From the NCBI GenBank assembly GCA_007692605.1, contig REBS01000121.1, forward strand, positions 1-64,000: a stretch of DNA of 64,000 bases, given 5' to 3'. Positions 53,591-61,496 of this stretch are shown here, piece after piece (the first letter of the stretch is position 1; each line of letters opens with the position of its first letter). The DNA is from Gemmatimonadales bacterium. GTDB taxonomy: Bacteria > Gemmatimonadota > Gemmatimonadetes > Longimicrobiales > Gaopeijiaceae. The notes under the pieces were generated by a model. That model saw nothing but the letters and a program-made list of their open reading frames with translations, was not told the DNA's origin and did no database searches. Made by a program: the position numbers and the translations under genes.

Positions 53591-53633
53591 GCTGCGGGAC
53601 CGCCCCGTACCCCGAACCCAGGGACACCCCGAA

Positions 53634-54950
53634 ATGTCCGACGCCCCATCCAGCACCCCTTCGGACTCCGCGTCCGACACCCCGCCAGACGCCTCTTCGG
53701 GCGCCTCTTCGGAGGCGAGCCCACTCGCCCGCGCAGCAAGGGTGAACTTCGAGCGCACCGCGGAGCGGCTGGAGCTGCCCGAGGGCATCCGGATGCTCCT
53801 CTCCCGCTCCCGCGAGGAGCACGAAGTGTCCCTGCCCGTCCTTCGGGCGAACGGCGAGCTCGAGGTTTATCGGGGCTTTCGTGTAGTGCACTCCAACGCC
53901 AGGGGCCCCGGGAAGGGGGGTCTCCGCTATGCCCCCTCGGTCTCGCTCGAAGAGGTGCGGGCGCTCGCGGCGCTCATGAGCTGGAAGTGCGCCGTCATGG
54001 ATCTTCCCTTCGGCGGCGCCAAGGGTGGCATCGAGGTGAACCGTAGGGAGCTGGACGATCCGGAGACCCGCATCCTCACCCGGGCCTATGTGCACGCCCT
54101 GGCGCCCCTTCTGGGTCCGGACCGCGACGTGCCCGCCCCGGACATGTACACCGACGAGCAGGTCATGGCCTGGTTCGTCGATGCCTATGCGGCGACCACT
54201 GGGACCCTCCAGCCGGCCGTGGTCACGGGCAAACCGCTGGCCCTCGGCGGGTCGAGGGGTCGGGACCGGGCGACCGGCCTGGGGGCCGCGATCGTCCTTC
54301 GGGCCGCGATGGAGAGCCGCGGGGTCGACCCCGACGGCGCCCGGGTCGCGATCCAGGGCTTCGGGAACGCCGGACGCGTCCTGGCCCTCGAGCTGGCCGA
54401 GCAGGGGATCCGCGTGGTGGCGGTGAGTGACTCCTCGGGGGGGCGCCACGACCCGTCGGGCCTCGACGTCGCGGCACTCGCCCGCGACAAGGCGCAGGGG
54501 GCCTCGCTCGCCGATCTCGACGGGGGAGACACGCTCACCAACGAGGAGCTGCTGGCTCTCGAGATCGACGCCCTGGTCCCCGCCGCCCTCGAAGGCGTGC
54601 TGACCCCCGAGGTGGCCGAGGGCGTCCGGGCCGGGATCGTGCTCGAAGTCGCGAACGGCCCCACCCTTCCCGACGCCGATCCCATCCTGCAAGAGGCCGA
54701 CGTCCTCGTGATCCCCGATCTCCTCGGGTCCGCCGGGGGCGTGACGGTCTCGTGGTTCGAGTGGGTTCAGAACCGGTCGGGGGACCGGTGGTCGCTCGAG
54801 AAGGTCGAACGAAGGCTGGAGTCACGGATGAAGGCCGCCTGGGAGGAGGTATCGACTCGCGCCGACGACGACTCCATCTCGCTCAAGGAGGCCGCCTGGA
54901 GCCTGGGGGTCGAGCGGGTGGCCGAAGCCGAGTCCTTTCGAGGCGGCTGA
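53634..54950 (+). CDS. Glu/Leu/Phe/Val dehydrogenase
   Basis: A 438-residue amino-acid dehydrogenase, most likely a glutamate dehydrogenase. The catalytic block is GPGKGGLRYAPSVSLEEVRA and DLPFGGAKGGIEVN with the active Lys. The NAD(P) fold is VAIQGFGNAGRVLALEL near residue 240, and VLEVANGPTLPDAD is present. About 30 Ser/Asp/Pro-rich residues precede the core; later starts are possible. Its 3' end faces the dCMP deaminase gene across a tandem repeat. Confidence 0.9.
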   Translation: MSDAPSSTPSDSASDTPPDASSGASSEASPLARAARVNFERTAERLELPEGIRMLLSRSREEHEVSLPVLRANGELEVYRGFRVVHSNARGPGKGGLRYAPSVSLEEVRALAALMSWKCAVMDLPFGGAKGGIEVNRRELDDPETRILTRAYVHALAPLLGPDRDVPAPDMYTDEQVMAWFVDAYAATTGTLQPAVVTGKPLALGGSRGRDRATGLGAAIVLRAAMESRGVDPDGARVAIQGFGNAGRVLALELAEQGIRVVAVSDSSGGRHDPSGLDVAALARDKAQGASLADLDGGDTLTNEELLALEIDALVPAALEGVLTPEVAEGVRAGIVLEVANGPTLPDADPILQEADVLVIPDLLGSAGGVTVSWFEWVQNRSGDRWSLEKVERRLESRMKAAWEEVSTRADDDSISLKEAAWSLGVERVAEAESFRGG

Positions 54951-54975
54951 TCCGGCTCCCGCACTCCCCCCGGGA

Positions 54976-55067
54976 TCATCCGCGCCGGTCGTCCGGGGTC
55001 ACCCGCGCCTCTCGTCCAGAGTCATCCGCGCCGGTCGTCCGGAGTCACCCCCGCCACTCGTCCTTCC
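54976..55067. repeat. four tandem 23-bp repeats at the deaminase 3' end
   Basis: Units begin at 54976, 54999, 55022 and 55045, each starting TCA and containing a CGTCC core. Units 1 and 3 differ at one base of 23, and units 2 and 4 are less similar, giving a 46-bp higher-order period. The fourth unit contains the stop codon and last codons of the minus-strand deaminase gene, so the array duplicates its 3' end. Confidence 0.75.
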
Positions 55068-55566
55068 AGCGATCGTAGTGCACCGCCGTGATTCCGGCCT
55101 GCCGCAGGATGTCGACGCCGGTCGCATCCCGATACGCCTCGCGGTAGAAGACGTGCGAGATCCGCGCCTGGGCGATCAGCTTCGCGCACATCACGCAGGG
55201 AGACGCGGTCACGAAGGCCACCTTGTCGCGCTCCCTCCCGGGAGCCTTCACCAACGCGTTCATCTCGGAGTGGATGCAGCCACACGCCCCGGGGGTGGGG
55301 GCGTCACAGTCGTTCGGGAAGCCCCTCACGTTTCCGTTGTATCCGATCGCCAGGACGTTCTCGAGATGGGCGTCGGTGATCACGGTCCCCACCGACAGGC
55401 GCCGGCAGGTGCTGCGCTTGGCCAGCTCTTCGGCCATCCGCATGTAGAGTTCGAAGAGGGGAGGCCGCGCCGGGCGCCAGCTCTCCACCTCGGCCTCGCT
55501 CACCCCGTCTCGAAGGTTCAGCGGGTGCGTGTTCTCGGCAACCAGATCCTTGAAGAGGGTGGGCAT
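55045..55566 (-). CDS. dCMP deaminase (ComEB-like)
   Basis: A 173-residue zinc-dependent cytidine/deoxycytidylate deaminase. The HxE motif is in GCIHSEMNALVKA and the PCxxC motif in TASPCVMCAKLIAQ. The preceding RSTCRRLSVGTVITD matches dCMP deaminases, which make dUMP for thymidylate synthesis. The ATG at 55566 is 5 bp after the thioredoxin-like gene; a longer in-frame start at 55755 would overlap that gene by nearly 190 bp. The last residues DEWRG are part of the 23-bp repeat array. Confidence 0.9.
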   Translation of the reverse strand: MPTLFKDLVAENTHPLNLRDGVSEAEVESWRPARPPLFELYMRMAEELAKRSTCRRLSVGTVITDAHLENVLAIGYNGNVRGFPNDCDAPTPGACGCIHSEMNALVKAPGRERDKVAFVTASPCVMCAKLIAQARISHVFYREAYRDATGVDILRQAGITAVHYDRWKDEWRG

Positions 55567-55571
55567 CGAGC

Positions 55572-56120
55572 TCAGAGCACCCCTGCGCAGGCGGCCGGCC
55601 TCTCCGTCGAGATCAACTCCAGGACCTCGCACAGAATCGTCTCTCCCCGATCGCGAGCATACCACTTGCGCACCTCGAGGTACCGCTCGTCGCCGGGAAG
55701 CTTCAGCCCATCCTCCCGAACCCACGCCTGGAGGGGAGCCGGCCGCGGCCCCCACCAGCCGATCTCCCCGAAGGCGTCGTCGTAGGCGATCACCACGGGG
55801 ATCGACCGTGAGCTTCCATTCGTGAGATGCGCGTCCATCAGGTCCGCGTTCTCGTCACGACTCAGCACCCGAAGGTCGATCCCCGGCGATGCCTCGGCGA
55901 GGCGAGCGACCCACGGCAGCGAATTCACGGCATCGCCGCACCAGTCCTCGGACAGCGCCAGAAGGTGGACCGGTCGGTCGATCCCGCTCACGGCCGACTC
56001 CACCCACCCGGGAAGCCGCGCGCGCTGCCACACGCCGTGCCAGAGGTCCCGGTTCCTCTGCACCGCCTCGAGCATCTCGTCGAAGGTCGGTGCGGCGCGA
56101 TATCGGATCTCGTTCATCAT
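55572..56120 (-). CDS. thioredoxin-fold protein with WCGD motif
   Basis: A 182-residue cytosolic protein of the thioredoxin family. The active-site-like motif SEDWCGDAVNSLP near residue 60 has a single Cys instead of CxxC, and the cis-Pro is in RSIPVVIAYD. Such single-Cys members are common in many bacteria and their redox partner is unknown. It lies 26 bp after typA and 5 bp before the deaminase, suggesting a three-gene unit. Two adjacent start ATGs are possible. Confidence 0.8.
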   Translation of the reverse strand: MMNEIRYRAAPTFDEMLEAVQRNRDLWHGVWQRARLPGWVESAVSGIDRPVHLLALSEDWCGDAVNSLPWVARLAEASPGIDLRVLSRDENADLMDAHLTNGSSRSIPVVIAYDDAFGEIGWWGPRPAPLQAWVREDGLKLPGDERYLEVRKWYARDRGETILCEVLELISTERPAACAGVL

Positions 56121-56146
56121 CGGTCAGGCTCCGTAAGCTCGGGGAT

Positions 56147-57991
56147 TCAGGCGTCCCGGGCCGCGAGCGCCTTGTGAGCCTTCTTCCTGCGGTTGGCATC
56201 CAGCTCCTTCTTGCGGAGTCGGATCGCGTCGGGTGTCACCTCGATGAGTTCGTCATCGGCGATGAACTCGAGCGCCAGCTCGAGCGTCAGCTCACGAGGC
56301 GGTTCCAGCTTCACATTCTCGTCGGAACCCGCGGCCCTCATGTTCGTAAGCTTCTTCCCCTTGCAAACGTTCACGTCGAGGTCACCGGGCCGGACGTGCT
56401 CACCCACGATCATCCCCGTATAGACCGATTCGCCCGGCGCCACGAAGAGCGTCGCCCGCTCCTGAAGGTTGAACAGGGCGTAGGCGATCGCGTCTCCCTC
56501 GCGGTCGGCCACCAGGACCCCCTTCTTGCGCCCCTGGATCGCTCCACCGTGCTCCCCGTACTCGAGGAAGTGGTGGTTGAGGATTCCCTCGCCACGGGTG
56601 TCCGTCAGGAACTCGGAGCGATACCCGAAGAGCCCACGGGCCGGCATCCTGAACTTCAGGCGGGTGTTGCCCGCCGCATCCGGACGCATGTCCAGCATCT
56701 CGCCCCGCCGGGGTCCCAGCTTCTCCATGACCGTCCCGACGAACTCACTCGGCACATCGATCAGGATCTCTTCGTACGGCTCGAGCCGGGTGCCGTCCTC
56801 GCCTTTCTTCTCGATCACGCGGGGCCGCGACACCTGGAACTCGTAGCCTTCGCGACGCATTGTCTCCATCAGGATGGTCAGGTGCAGCTCGCCCCGACCC
56901 GACACCTTGAAGGTATCGGTCTGTTCGGTGTCCTCGACCCGCAGGGCCACGTTCCGCTCGAGCTCCTTGAAGAGGCGGTCGCGAAGCTGCCGCGTGGTCA
57001 CGTACTTGCCCACCAGCCCGGCGAAGGGGGAATTGTTCACGGTGAAGTCGACCGAGAGCGTGGGCTCCTCGACCTTGATCCCGCGAATCCGCTCCCGATG
57101 CTCGGGGTGCGTGAGCGTCTGGCCGATCTCGACGCCCTCGAGCCCCGAGAGAGCCACGATGTCACCCGCCTCGGCCGAATCGACCTCGACCCGATCCAGG
57201 CCCTGGAAGGAGAAGAGCTTCGTCACCTTCGAGCGCTTGGCCTCGGACTCGGGGACCTCACCCGGCGCTCCGAAGGGGAGCAGCGAGACCGTATCGCCCA
57301 CCGACACCGAACCCCGCTCGACCCGACCGATCCCGATCCGGCCGACATACGAAGAGTGGTCCAGCGTCGAGACCAGCATCTGGAAGGGACCGTCGGGGTC
57401 CGCCGTGGGCGCCGGAACGAACTCCAGTACGGATTCGAAGAGTGGCGAGAGGTCCTCTCCCTGCACCCCGATTTCCGACGACGCCCACCCGTTGAGCGCG
57501 GAAGCGAAGATGAAGGGCGCGTCCAGCTGATCGTCCGACGCCTCGAGTTCGAAGAAGAGCTCGAGCACCTCATCCTGGACCTCGGCCGTGCGGCTCGCGT
57601 CGCGATCCACCTTGTTGACCACGACGATCGGCATGAGTCCCAGCTCGAGCGCCTTGCGGGTCACGAACCGGGTCTGCGGCATCGGGCCCTCGACGGCGTC
57701 GACCAGGAGGAGCACACCGTCGACCATCCGAAGAATCCGCTCGACTTCGCCGCCGAAGTCGGCGTGGCCGGGCGTGTCGACGATATTGATCTTCGTATCG
57801 CGCCACTGGACGGCGGTGTTCTTCGAGAGGATCGTGATCCCGCGCTCGCGTTCGAGGGGGTTGGAGTCCATGACCCGATCCTCGACGTGCTGGTTGTCGC
57901 GAAAGACCCCGGCCTGGCGGAGCATCTTGTCCACGAGGGTGGTCTTTCCGTGATCGACGTGCGCGATAATGGCAATGTTGCGAATATTCAT
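56147..57991 (-). CDS. typA: translational GTPase TypA/BipA
   Basis: TypA (614 residues) is a ribosome-associated GTPase used in stress and low-temperature ribosome assembly. G1 is IAHVDHGKTTLVD, G3 DTPGHADFGGEV and G4 VVNKVDRD. Domain II, the EF-G-like beta-barrels and the TypA-specific C-terminal domain (SGRGELHLTILMETMRREGYE, then PARGLFGYRSEFLTDTRG) are complete. The basic tail RLRKKELDANRRKKAHKA is typical. It is the first gene of a minus-strand unit and diverges from the MBL-rhodanese gene. Confidence 0.97.
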   Translation of the reverse strand: MNIRNIAIIAHVDHGKTTLVDKMLRQAGVFRDNQHVEDRVMDSNPLERERGITILSKNTAVQWRDTKINIVDTPGHADFGGEVERILRMVDGVLLLVDAVEGPMPQTRFVTRKALELGLMPIVVVNKVDRDASRTAEVQDEVLELFFELEASDDQLDAPFIFASALNGWASSEIGVQGEDLSPLFESVLEFVPAPTADPDGPFQMLVSTLDHSSYVGRIGIGRVERGSVSVGDTVSLLPFGAPGEVPESEAKRSKVTKLFSFQGLDRVEVDSAEAGDIVALSGLEGVEIGQTLTHPEHRERIRGIKVEEPTLSVDFTVNNSPFAGLVGKYVTTRQLRDRLFKELERNVALRVEDTEQTDTFKVSGRGELHLTILMETMRREGYEFQVSRPRVIEKKGEDGTRLEPYEEILIDVPSEFVGTVMEKLGPRRGEMLDMRPDAAGNTRLKFRMPARGLFGYRSEFLTDTRGEGILNHHFLEYGEHGGAIQGRKKGVLVADREGDAIAYALFNLQERATLFVAPGESVYTGMIVGEHVRPGDLDVNVCKGKKLTNMRAAGSDENVKLEPPRELTLELALEFIADDELIEVTPDAIRLRKKELDANRRKKAHKALAARDA

Positions 57992-58067
57992 GGCTGAACC
58001 GGGCCGGAGCCCTTCGATGGGATCGGAGTGACTTCGCGTGACTTCAGGGTGGGCAAATGATTGTACC

Positions 58068-58104
58068 CGAGCCCTGAAATGTAGCCGATCAGGCTCGCCT
58101 TTTG
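58068..58104 (+). promoter_or_regulatory. terminator-like hairpin in the 5' region of the MBL-rhodanese gene
   Basis: A 9-bp stem with one bulged C (cgagcc-c-tga pairing tca-ggctcg) is followed by cctttt. On the plus strand it lies about 90 bp before the start at 58190, where it could act as an attenuator or simply end stray transcripts. Just upstream, TGACTTC occurs twice (58028-58043 region) as a close direct repeat. Confidence 0.35.
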
Positions 58105-58189
58105 CAGTCCCGCGCGTTATTTAAGAACCGTGGCCCGAGATTGCGACCGACTCGTCACCACGATGTCCCTCCAGCCGGGAGCCGACCCC

Positions 58190-59608
58190 ATGATTCTCAA
58201 GCGATTCTACGACGAGGCCCTCGCGCAGGCCTCGTACCTCATCGGGTGCCAGGCCACCGGCGAGGCGATCGTCGTCGATCCCCTCCGCGCGGTGGAGCCC
58301 TACATCGAGGCCGCCCGATCCGAGGGGCTGGCGATCACCCACGTCACCGAAACCCATATCCACGCGGACTTCGTCTCGGGCTCCCGGGAGCTGGCGCGCC
58401 GCGTCGATGCGCAGATGCTCCTCTCCGACGAGGGAGGTTCGGACTGGCGATACGCCTTCGCGCATCGGGACGGCGCCCGTCTCCTCTTCGACGGAGACAC
58501 GTTCCGGATCGGAAACATCCTCTTCGAGGTCCTTCATACGCCCGGCCACACCCCGGAGCACCTCACCTTCCTGGTCACCGACACCGCCGGTGCCGACGAG
58601 CCCATGGGGGCCCTCACCGGAGACTTCCTCTTCGTCGGCGATGTCGGACGACCCGACCTGCTCGAGAAGGCCGCCAAGGTCGAGGGCACGATGGAGGCCG
58701 GGGCCCGCCAGCTCTTCGAGAGCCTCGAACGCTTCTCGCATCACGAGGACTGGCTTCAGATCTGGCCCGGTCATGGAGCCGGGTCCGCCTGTGGCAAGGG
58801 ACTGGGCGCGGTCCCCGGCTCGACCCTCGGCTACGAGCGGCGCTTCAACCCCGCATTCGCCCACGACCGCGAAGAAGACTTCGTGGCCTGGGTGCTGAGT
58901 GGCCAGCCGGATCCCCCGGCCTACTTCGCCCAGATGAAGCGGATCAATCGCGACGGCCCCCCGATTCTCGGCGGTCCGCCCGAGCTCAGGGCACTCGCCC
59001 CCGACACCCTCGCGGAAGCGCTCGACGACGGAATCGTGGTCGATGTGCGCCCGGCCGACGCCTTCGCCGGCGCCCACATTCCCGGTGTGCTGAACATCCC
59101 GCTGAATGAATCGTTCACCACGATGTGCGGCTGGCTTCTGCCCTACGACCGAGCGCTCCACCTGATCGCCGAGGGACCGACCGATGTCCACGAGGCCGCC
59201 CGGCACCTCTCGTCGATCGGGCTGGACCGACTGATGGGATACTGGCCCACCACGGTGATCTCGGAGTGGGCTCGCGCCGGAAATGCCCTGCAGACCGTGG
59301 GTCGCACGACCCCCGAGGAACTCGAAGACCAGCTCCGCAACGGCGACGTGCACCTCGTCGATGTCCGCTGGCAGCGCGAGTGGGACGACGGACGAATCCC
59401 GGGGGCCCGACACATCTCGCTGGGCGAGCTCGAGCAGCGCGTCGGGGAGATCCCCGACGACCGACCGGTGGTGCTGAGTTGCGCAACGGGGCGCCGCAGC
59501 GCGGTCGCGGCATCGCTGCTTCAGCGTCGGGGATTCGACGAGGTGATCAACCTCGAAGGTGGCTTCCATCGGTGGCGGGACGAGGGGCGCCCGACCGAGC
59601 ACGCCTGA
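58190..59608 (+). CDS. MBL-fold hydrolase with two rhodanese domains
   Basis: A 472-residue protein whose first ~250 residues are an ETHE1-like metallo-beta-lactamase domain: ETHIHADFVSGSRELARR (Phe where many have a second His) and HTPGHTPEHLTF. Two rhodanese domains follow; the second has the active Cys in VVLSCATGRRSA, while the first (IVVDVRPADAFAGAHIPG) appears to lack it. Such proteins oxidise persulfides or move sulfane sulfur. I chose ATG 58190 because the family begins MILKRFY; in-frame starts at 58163 and 58130 are less likely. Confidence 0.88.
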   Translation: MILKRFYDEALAQASYLIGCQATGEAIVVDPLRAVEPYIEAARSEGLAITHVTETHIHADFVSGSRELARRVDAQMLLSDEGGSDWRYAFAHRDGARLLFDGDTFRIGNILFEVLHTPGHTPEHLTFLVTDTAGADEPMGALTGDFLFVGDVGRPDLLEKAAKVEGTMEAGARQLFESLERFSHHEDWLQIWPGHGAGSACGKGLGAVPGSTLGYERRFNPAFAHDREEDFVAWVLSGQPDPPAYFAQMKRINRDGPPILGGPPELRALAPDTLAEALDDGIVVDVRPADAFAGAHIPGVLNIPLNESFTTMCGWLLPYDRALHLIAEGPTDVHEAARHLSSIGLDRLMGYWPTTVISEWARAGNALQTVGRTTPEELEDQLRNGDVHLVDVRWQREWDDGRIPGARHISLGELEQRVGEIPDDRPVVLSCATGRRSAVAASLLQRRGFDEVINLEGGFHRWRDEGRPTEHA

Positions 59609-59780
59609 GTGAGTCTCGCCGGAGGCCCTCGACCCACCCTCGGCTTTCTTGCCGACCGCCGGGCACCCCCCTACGTTCGGGAATGGAGTGGTCGGCCTCA
59701 CGAACCGTTCTTCGAGCCGTTCGGTCCGGCTCCGCTCCCGAGCCTTCCACCTGCGACCCATCCGACCCGGAGATCACCGC

Positions 59781-61427
59781 ATGAGCCACTCTCCCGCCCT
59801 GTCGATCCGGTACCGGGGAGTGCCGCTCCTGATCGTCCTTCTGCTGGCGCTGGTCGCGGGGTCCTGTACGGAGCTGCTGGTCGAGCCCGCACCGTCGACG
59901 GCCACCCTCGCGATCACCGTCGAGGTGCCCGACGCCGATCCGGCCGGTGCCGCAGTCCTCGACGGCGGATACGCCTCGGTCTCAGCCGATCCCGGGGCCG
60001 CCTTCGATCGCGCGGATCAGGTCCGCCTCCGGCTTCTGAGCGGAGAGCGGACGCTGCTGAGCGAAACCCGAAGCTTCTCACCCGTCGACGGTGAGGCCCG
60101 TCTCCAGTTCGAGGTCGAGCTCGAGAACGACTCGGAGTCGGTCGCGATCGAACTCACCCTCCTCTGGCAGAATCGGGCTCTCTTCGAGGCCGGTCGGTCG
60201 GTCACCCTCGAACGAGGGGAGACGGCACAGGTCGAGCTGGCCCTCGCGCCGGTCCCCGACCAGATCGAGGTCGCCGACGCCGCGGTGACCCTCGACGCAC
60301 TCGGCGCCCAGACCCAGCTCGCCGCGACGGTGGTCTTCGCGACCGGCGACCCGTTTCCCGCCGCGGCGCCGAGCTGGTCGAGCACCGATCCTTCGGTGAT
60401 CCAGGTCGCCTCGAATGGCCAGGTGACCGCGGTCTCGGTCGGTCAGGCGGCCGCGGTCGCCTCGTGGCAGGGTCTCACGGCGCAGACGACCGTCGAGGTC
60501 CGGCAGGTGGTCGCCTCGGTCGAAGTGAACCCCTCGACCGTGACGCTCGCGCAGGGGGAAACGCTTCAGCTCCAGGCGATCCTGTCGGACGCGAACGGGA
60601 ACCGGATTGTCGATATCCCCCCGACGGTCAGCTGGAGTTCGGCGGACCCGGGGATCGTCAGCGTCGACGACAGTGGACGGGCCGAGGGGGTCTCCGACGG
60701 GACGACCTCGATCACCGCCACCGCCGAAGGGGTGAGTGGTTCGACCAGCGTCACCGTCGAAACCGCGGTGGGCACGGTCACCGGACAGGTCCTGAACGGG
60801 GCGACCGGAGCCGTGATCGCAGGAGCCACGGTCGACTTCAGCGGTGGGCGAGCCACGACCACGAACGCCAATGGCGAATTCAGCCTGAGACTTCCCCAGG
60901 GCACCTACACGGCCACGATCCGGGCCGACGGCTTCTCGCCGATCGAAGTGGACGACATCGTGGTGCTCGAGGACCAGACCACCGCGCTGGGAAGGGTGCA
61001 GATCTTCTCCGACGACTACGACGGGCTCTTCGGGGTCTGGAGCTACCTCGAGGTCGTGGAGTTCCCGGGGGCGGACACCCCCGACCTGTTCGTCTTCCAG
61101 CCCCCGGACCTCTTCTGGGATGTCGACGACCTGGGCTCGTGCTTCGAGGTGTACGTGGCGAATGTGGTCGTGGTCGAGATCGACGGGGACCGGTGGACCT
61201 TCCTCGACCTGGATGACGACGAGACTTTCACCTACCGGATGATCCTCGACGGAGCCGACACTCTCAGGGCCGAGCTGCAGGACGAGGACTTCGACCTGAC
61301 CTTCATCTTCGGTCGAACCTCGCTCACGGTGAACGACCTGGTGCCGGTGTGCAGCGGGGTCGAGATCGACGGGCCCGCCGCGGAGCGCGACCGCTCGTCG
61401 TTCCACTCCCCCTTCGGCTCCCGCTGA
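59781..61427 (+). CDS. lipoprotein with Ig-like (BIG2) and carboxypeptidase-regulatory-like domains
   Basis: A 548-residue surface or periplasmic protein. The signal peptide ends in lipobox VAGSC (Cys29). Residues ~200-370 hold two bacterial Ig-like repeats (SWSSTDPSVIQVASNGQVTA and SWSSADPGIVSVDDSGRAEG). A carboxypeptidase-regulatory-like domain spans ~375-450 (GTVTGQVLNGATGAVIAGAT). The C-terminal ~110 residues are Asp-rich with several Phe/Tyr and a Cys pair and are not recognised. The start at 59781 gives the complete signal peptide. Confidence 0.8.
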   Translation: MSHSPALSIRYRGVPLLIVLLLALVAGSCTELLVEPAPSTATLAITVEVPDADPAGAAVLDGGYASVSADPGAAFDRADQVRLRLLSGERTLLSETRSFSPVDGEARLQFEVELENDSESVAIELTLLWQNRALFEAGRSVTLERGETAQVELALAPVPDQIEVADAAVTLDALGAQTQLAATVVFATGDPFPAAAPSWSSTDPSVIQVASNGQVTAVSVGQAAAVASWQGLTAQTTVEVRQVVASVEVNPSTVTLAQGETLQLQAILSDANGNRIVDIPPTVSWSSADPGIVSVDDSGRAEGVSDGTTSITATAEGVSGSTSVTVETAVGTVTGQVLNGATGAVIAGATVDFSGGRATTTNANGEFSLRLPQGTYTATIRADGFSPIEVDDIVVLEDQTTALGRVQIFSDDYDGLFGVWSYLEVVEFPGADTPDLFVFQPPDLFWDVDDLGSCFEVYVANVVVVEIDGDRWTFLDLDDDETFTYRMILDGADTLRAELQDEDFDLTFIFGRTSLTVNDLVPVCSGVEIDGPAAERDRSSFHSPFGSR

Positions 61428-61436
61428 CCCCGATTC

Positions 61437-61483
61437 CGGACCGGACCCGGCCAGCACTGCTCGCTGCGCCGGGCCCCGGTCCG
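61437..61483. terminator. GC-rich hairpin between convergent genes
   Basis: The arms 61437-61451 and 61468-61483 pair over ~15 bp with one bulge (cggaccgg and cccggc blocks). It sits between the 3' ends of the Ig-like lipoprotein and the M14 peptidase. There is no T-run, so intrinsic termination is uncertain. Confidence 0.4.
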
Positions 61484-61496
61484 ATCCCGCCCGGTC

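Noticed and set aside
55889..57997. 702-codon plus-strand frame opposite typA
   Set aside because: Antisense shadow of typA; no domain and biased composition.
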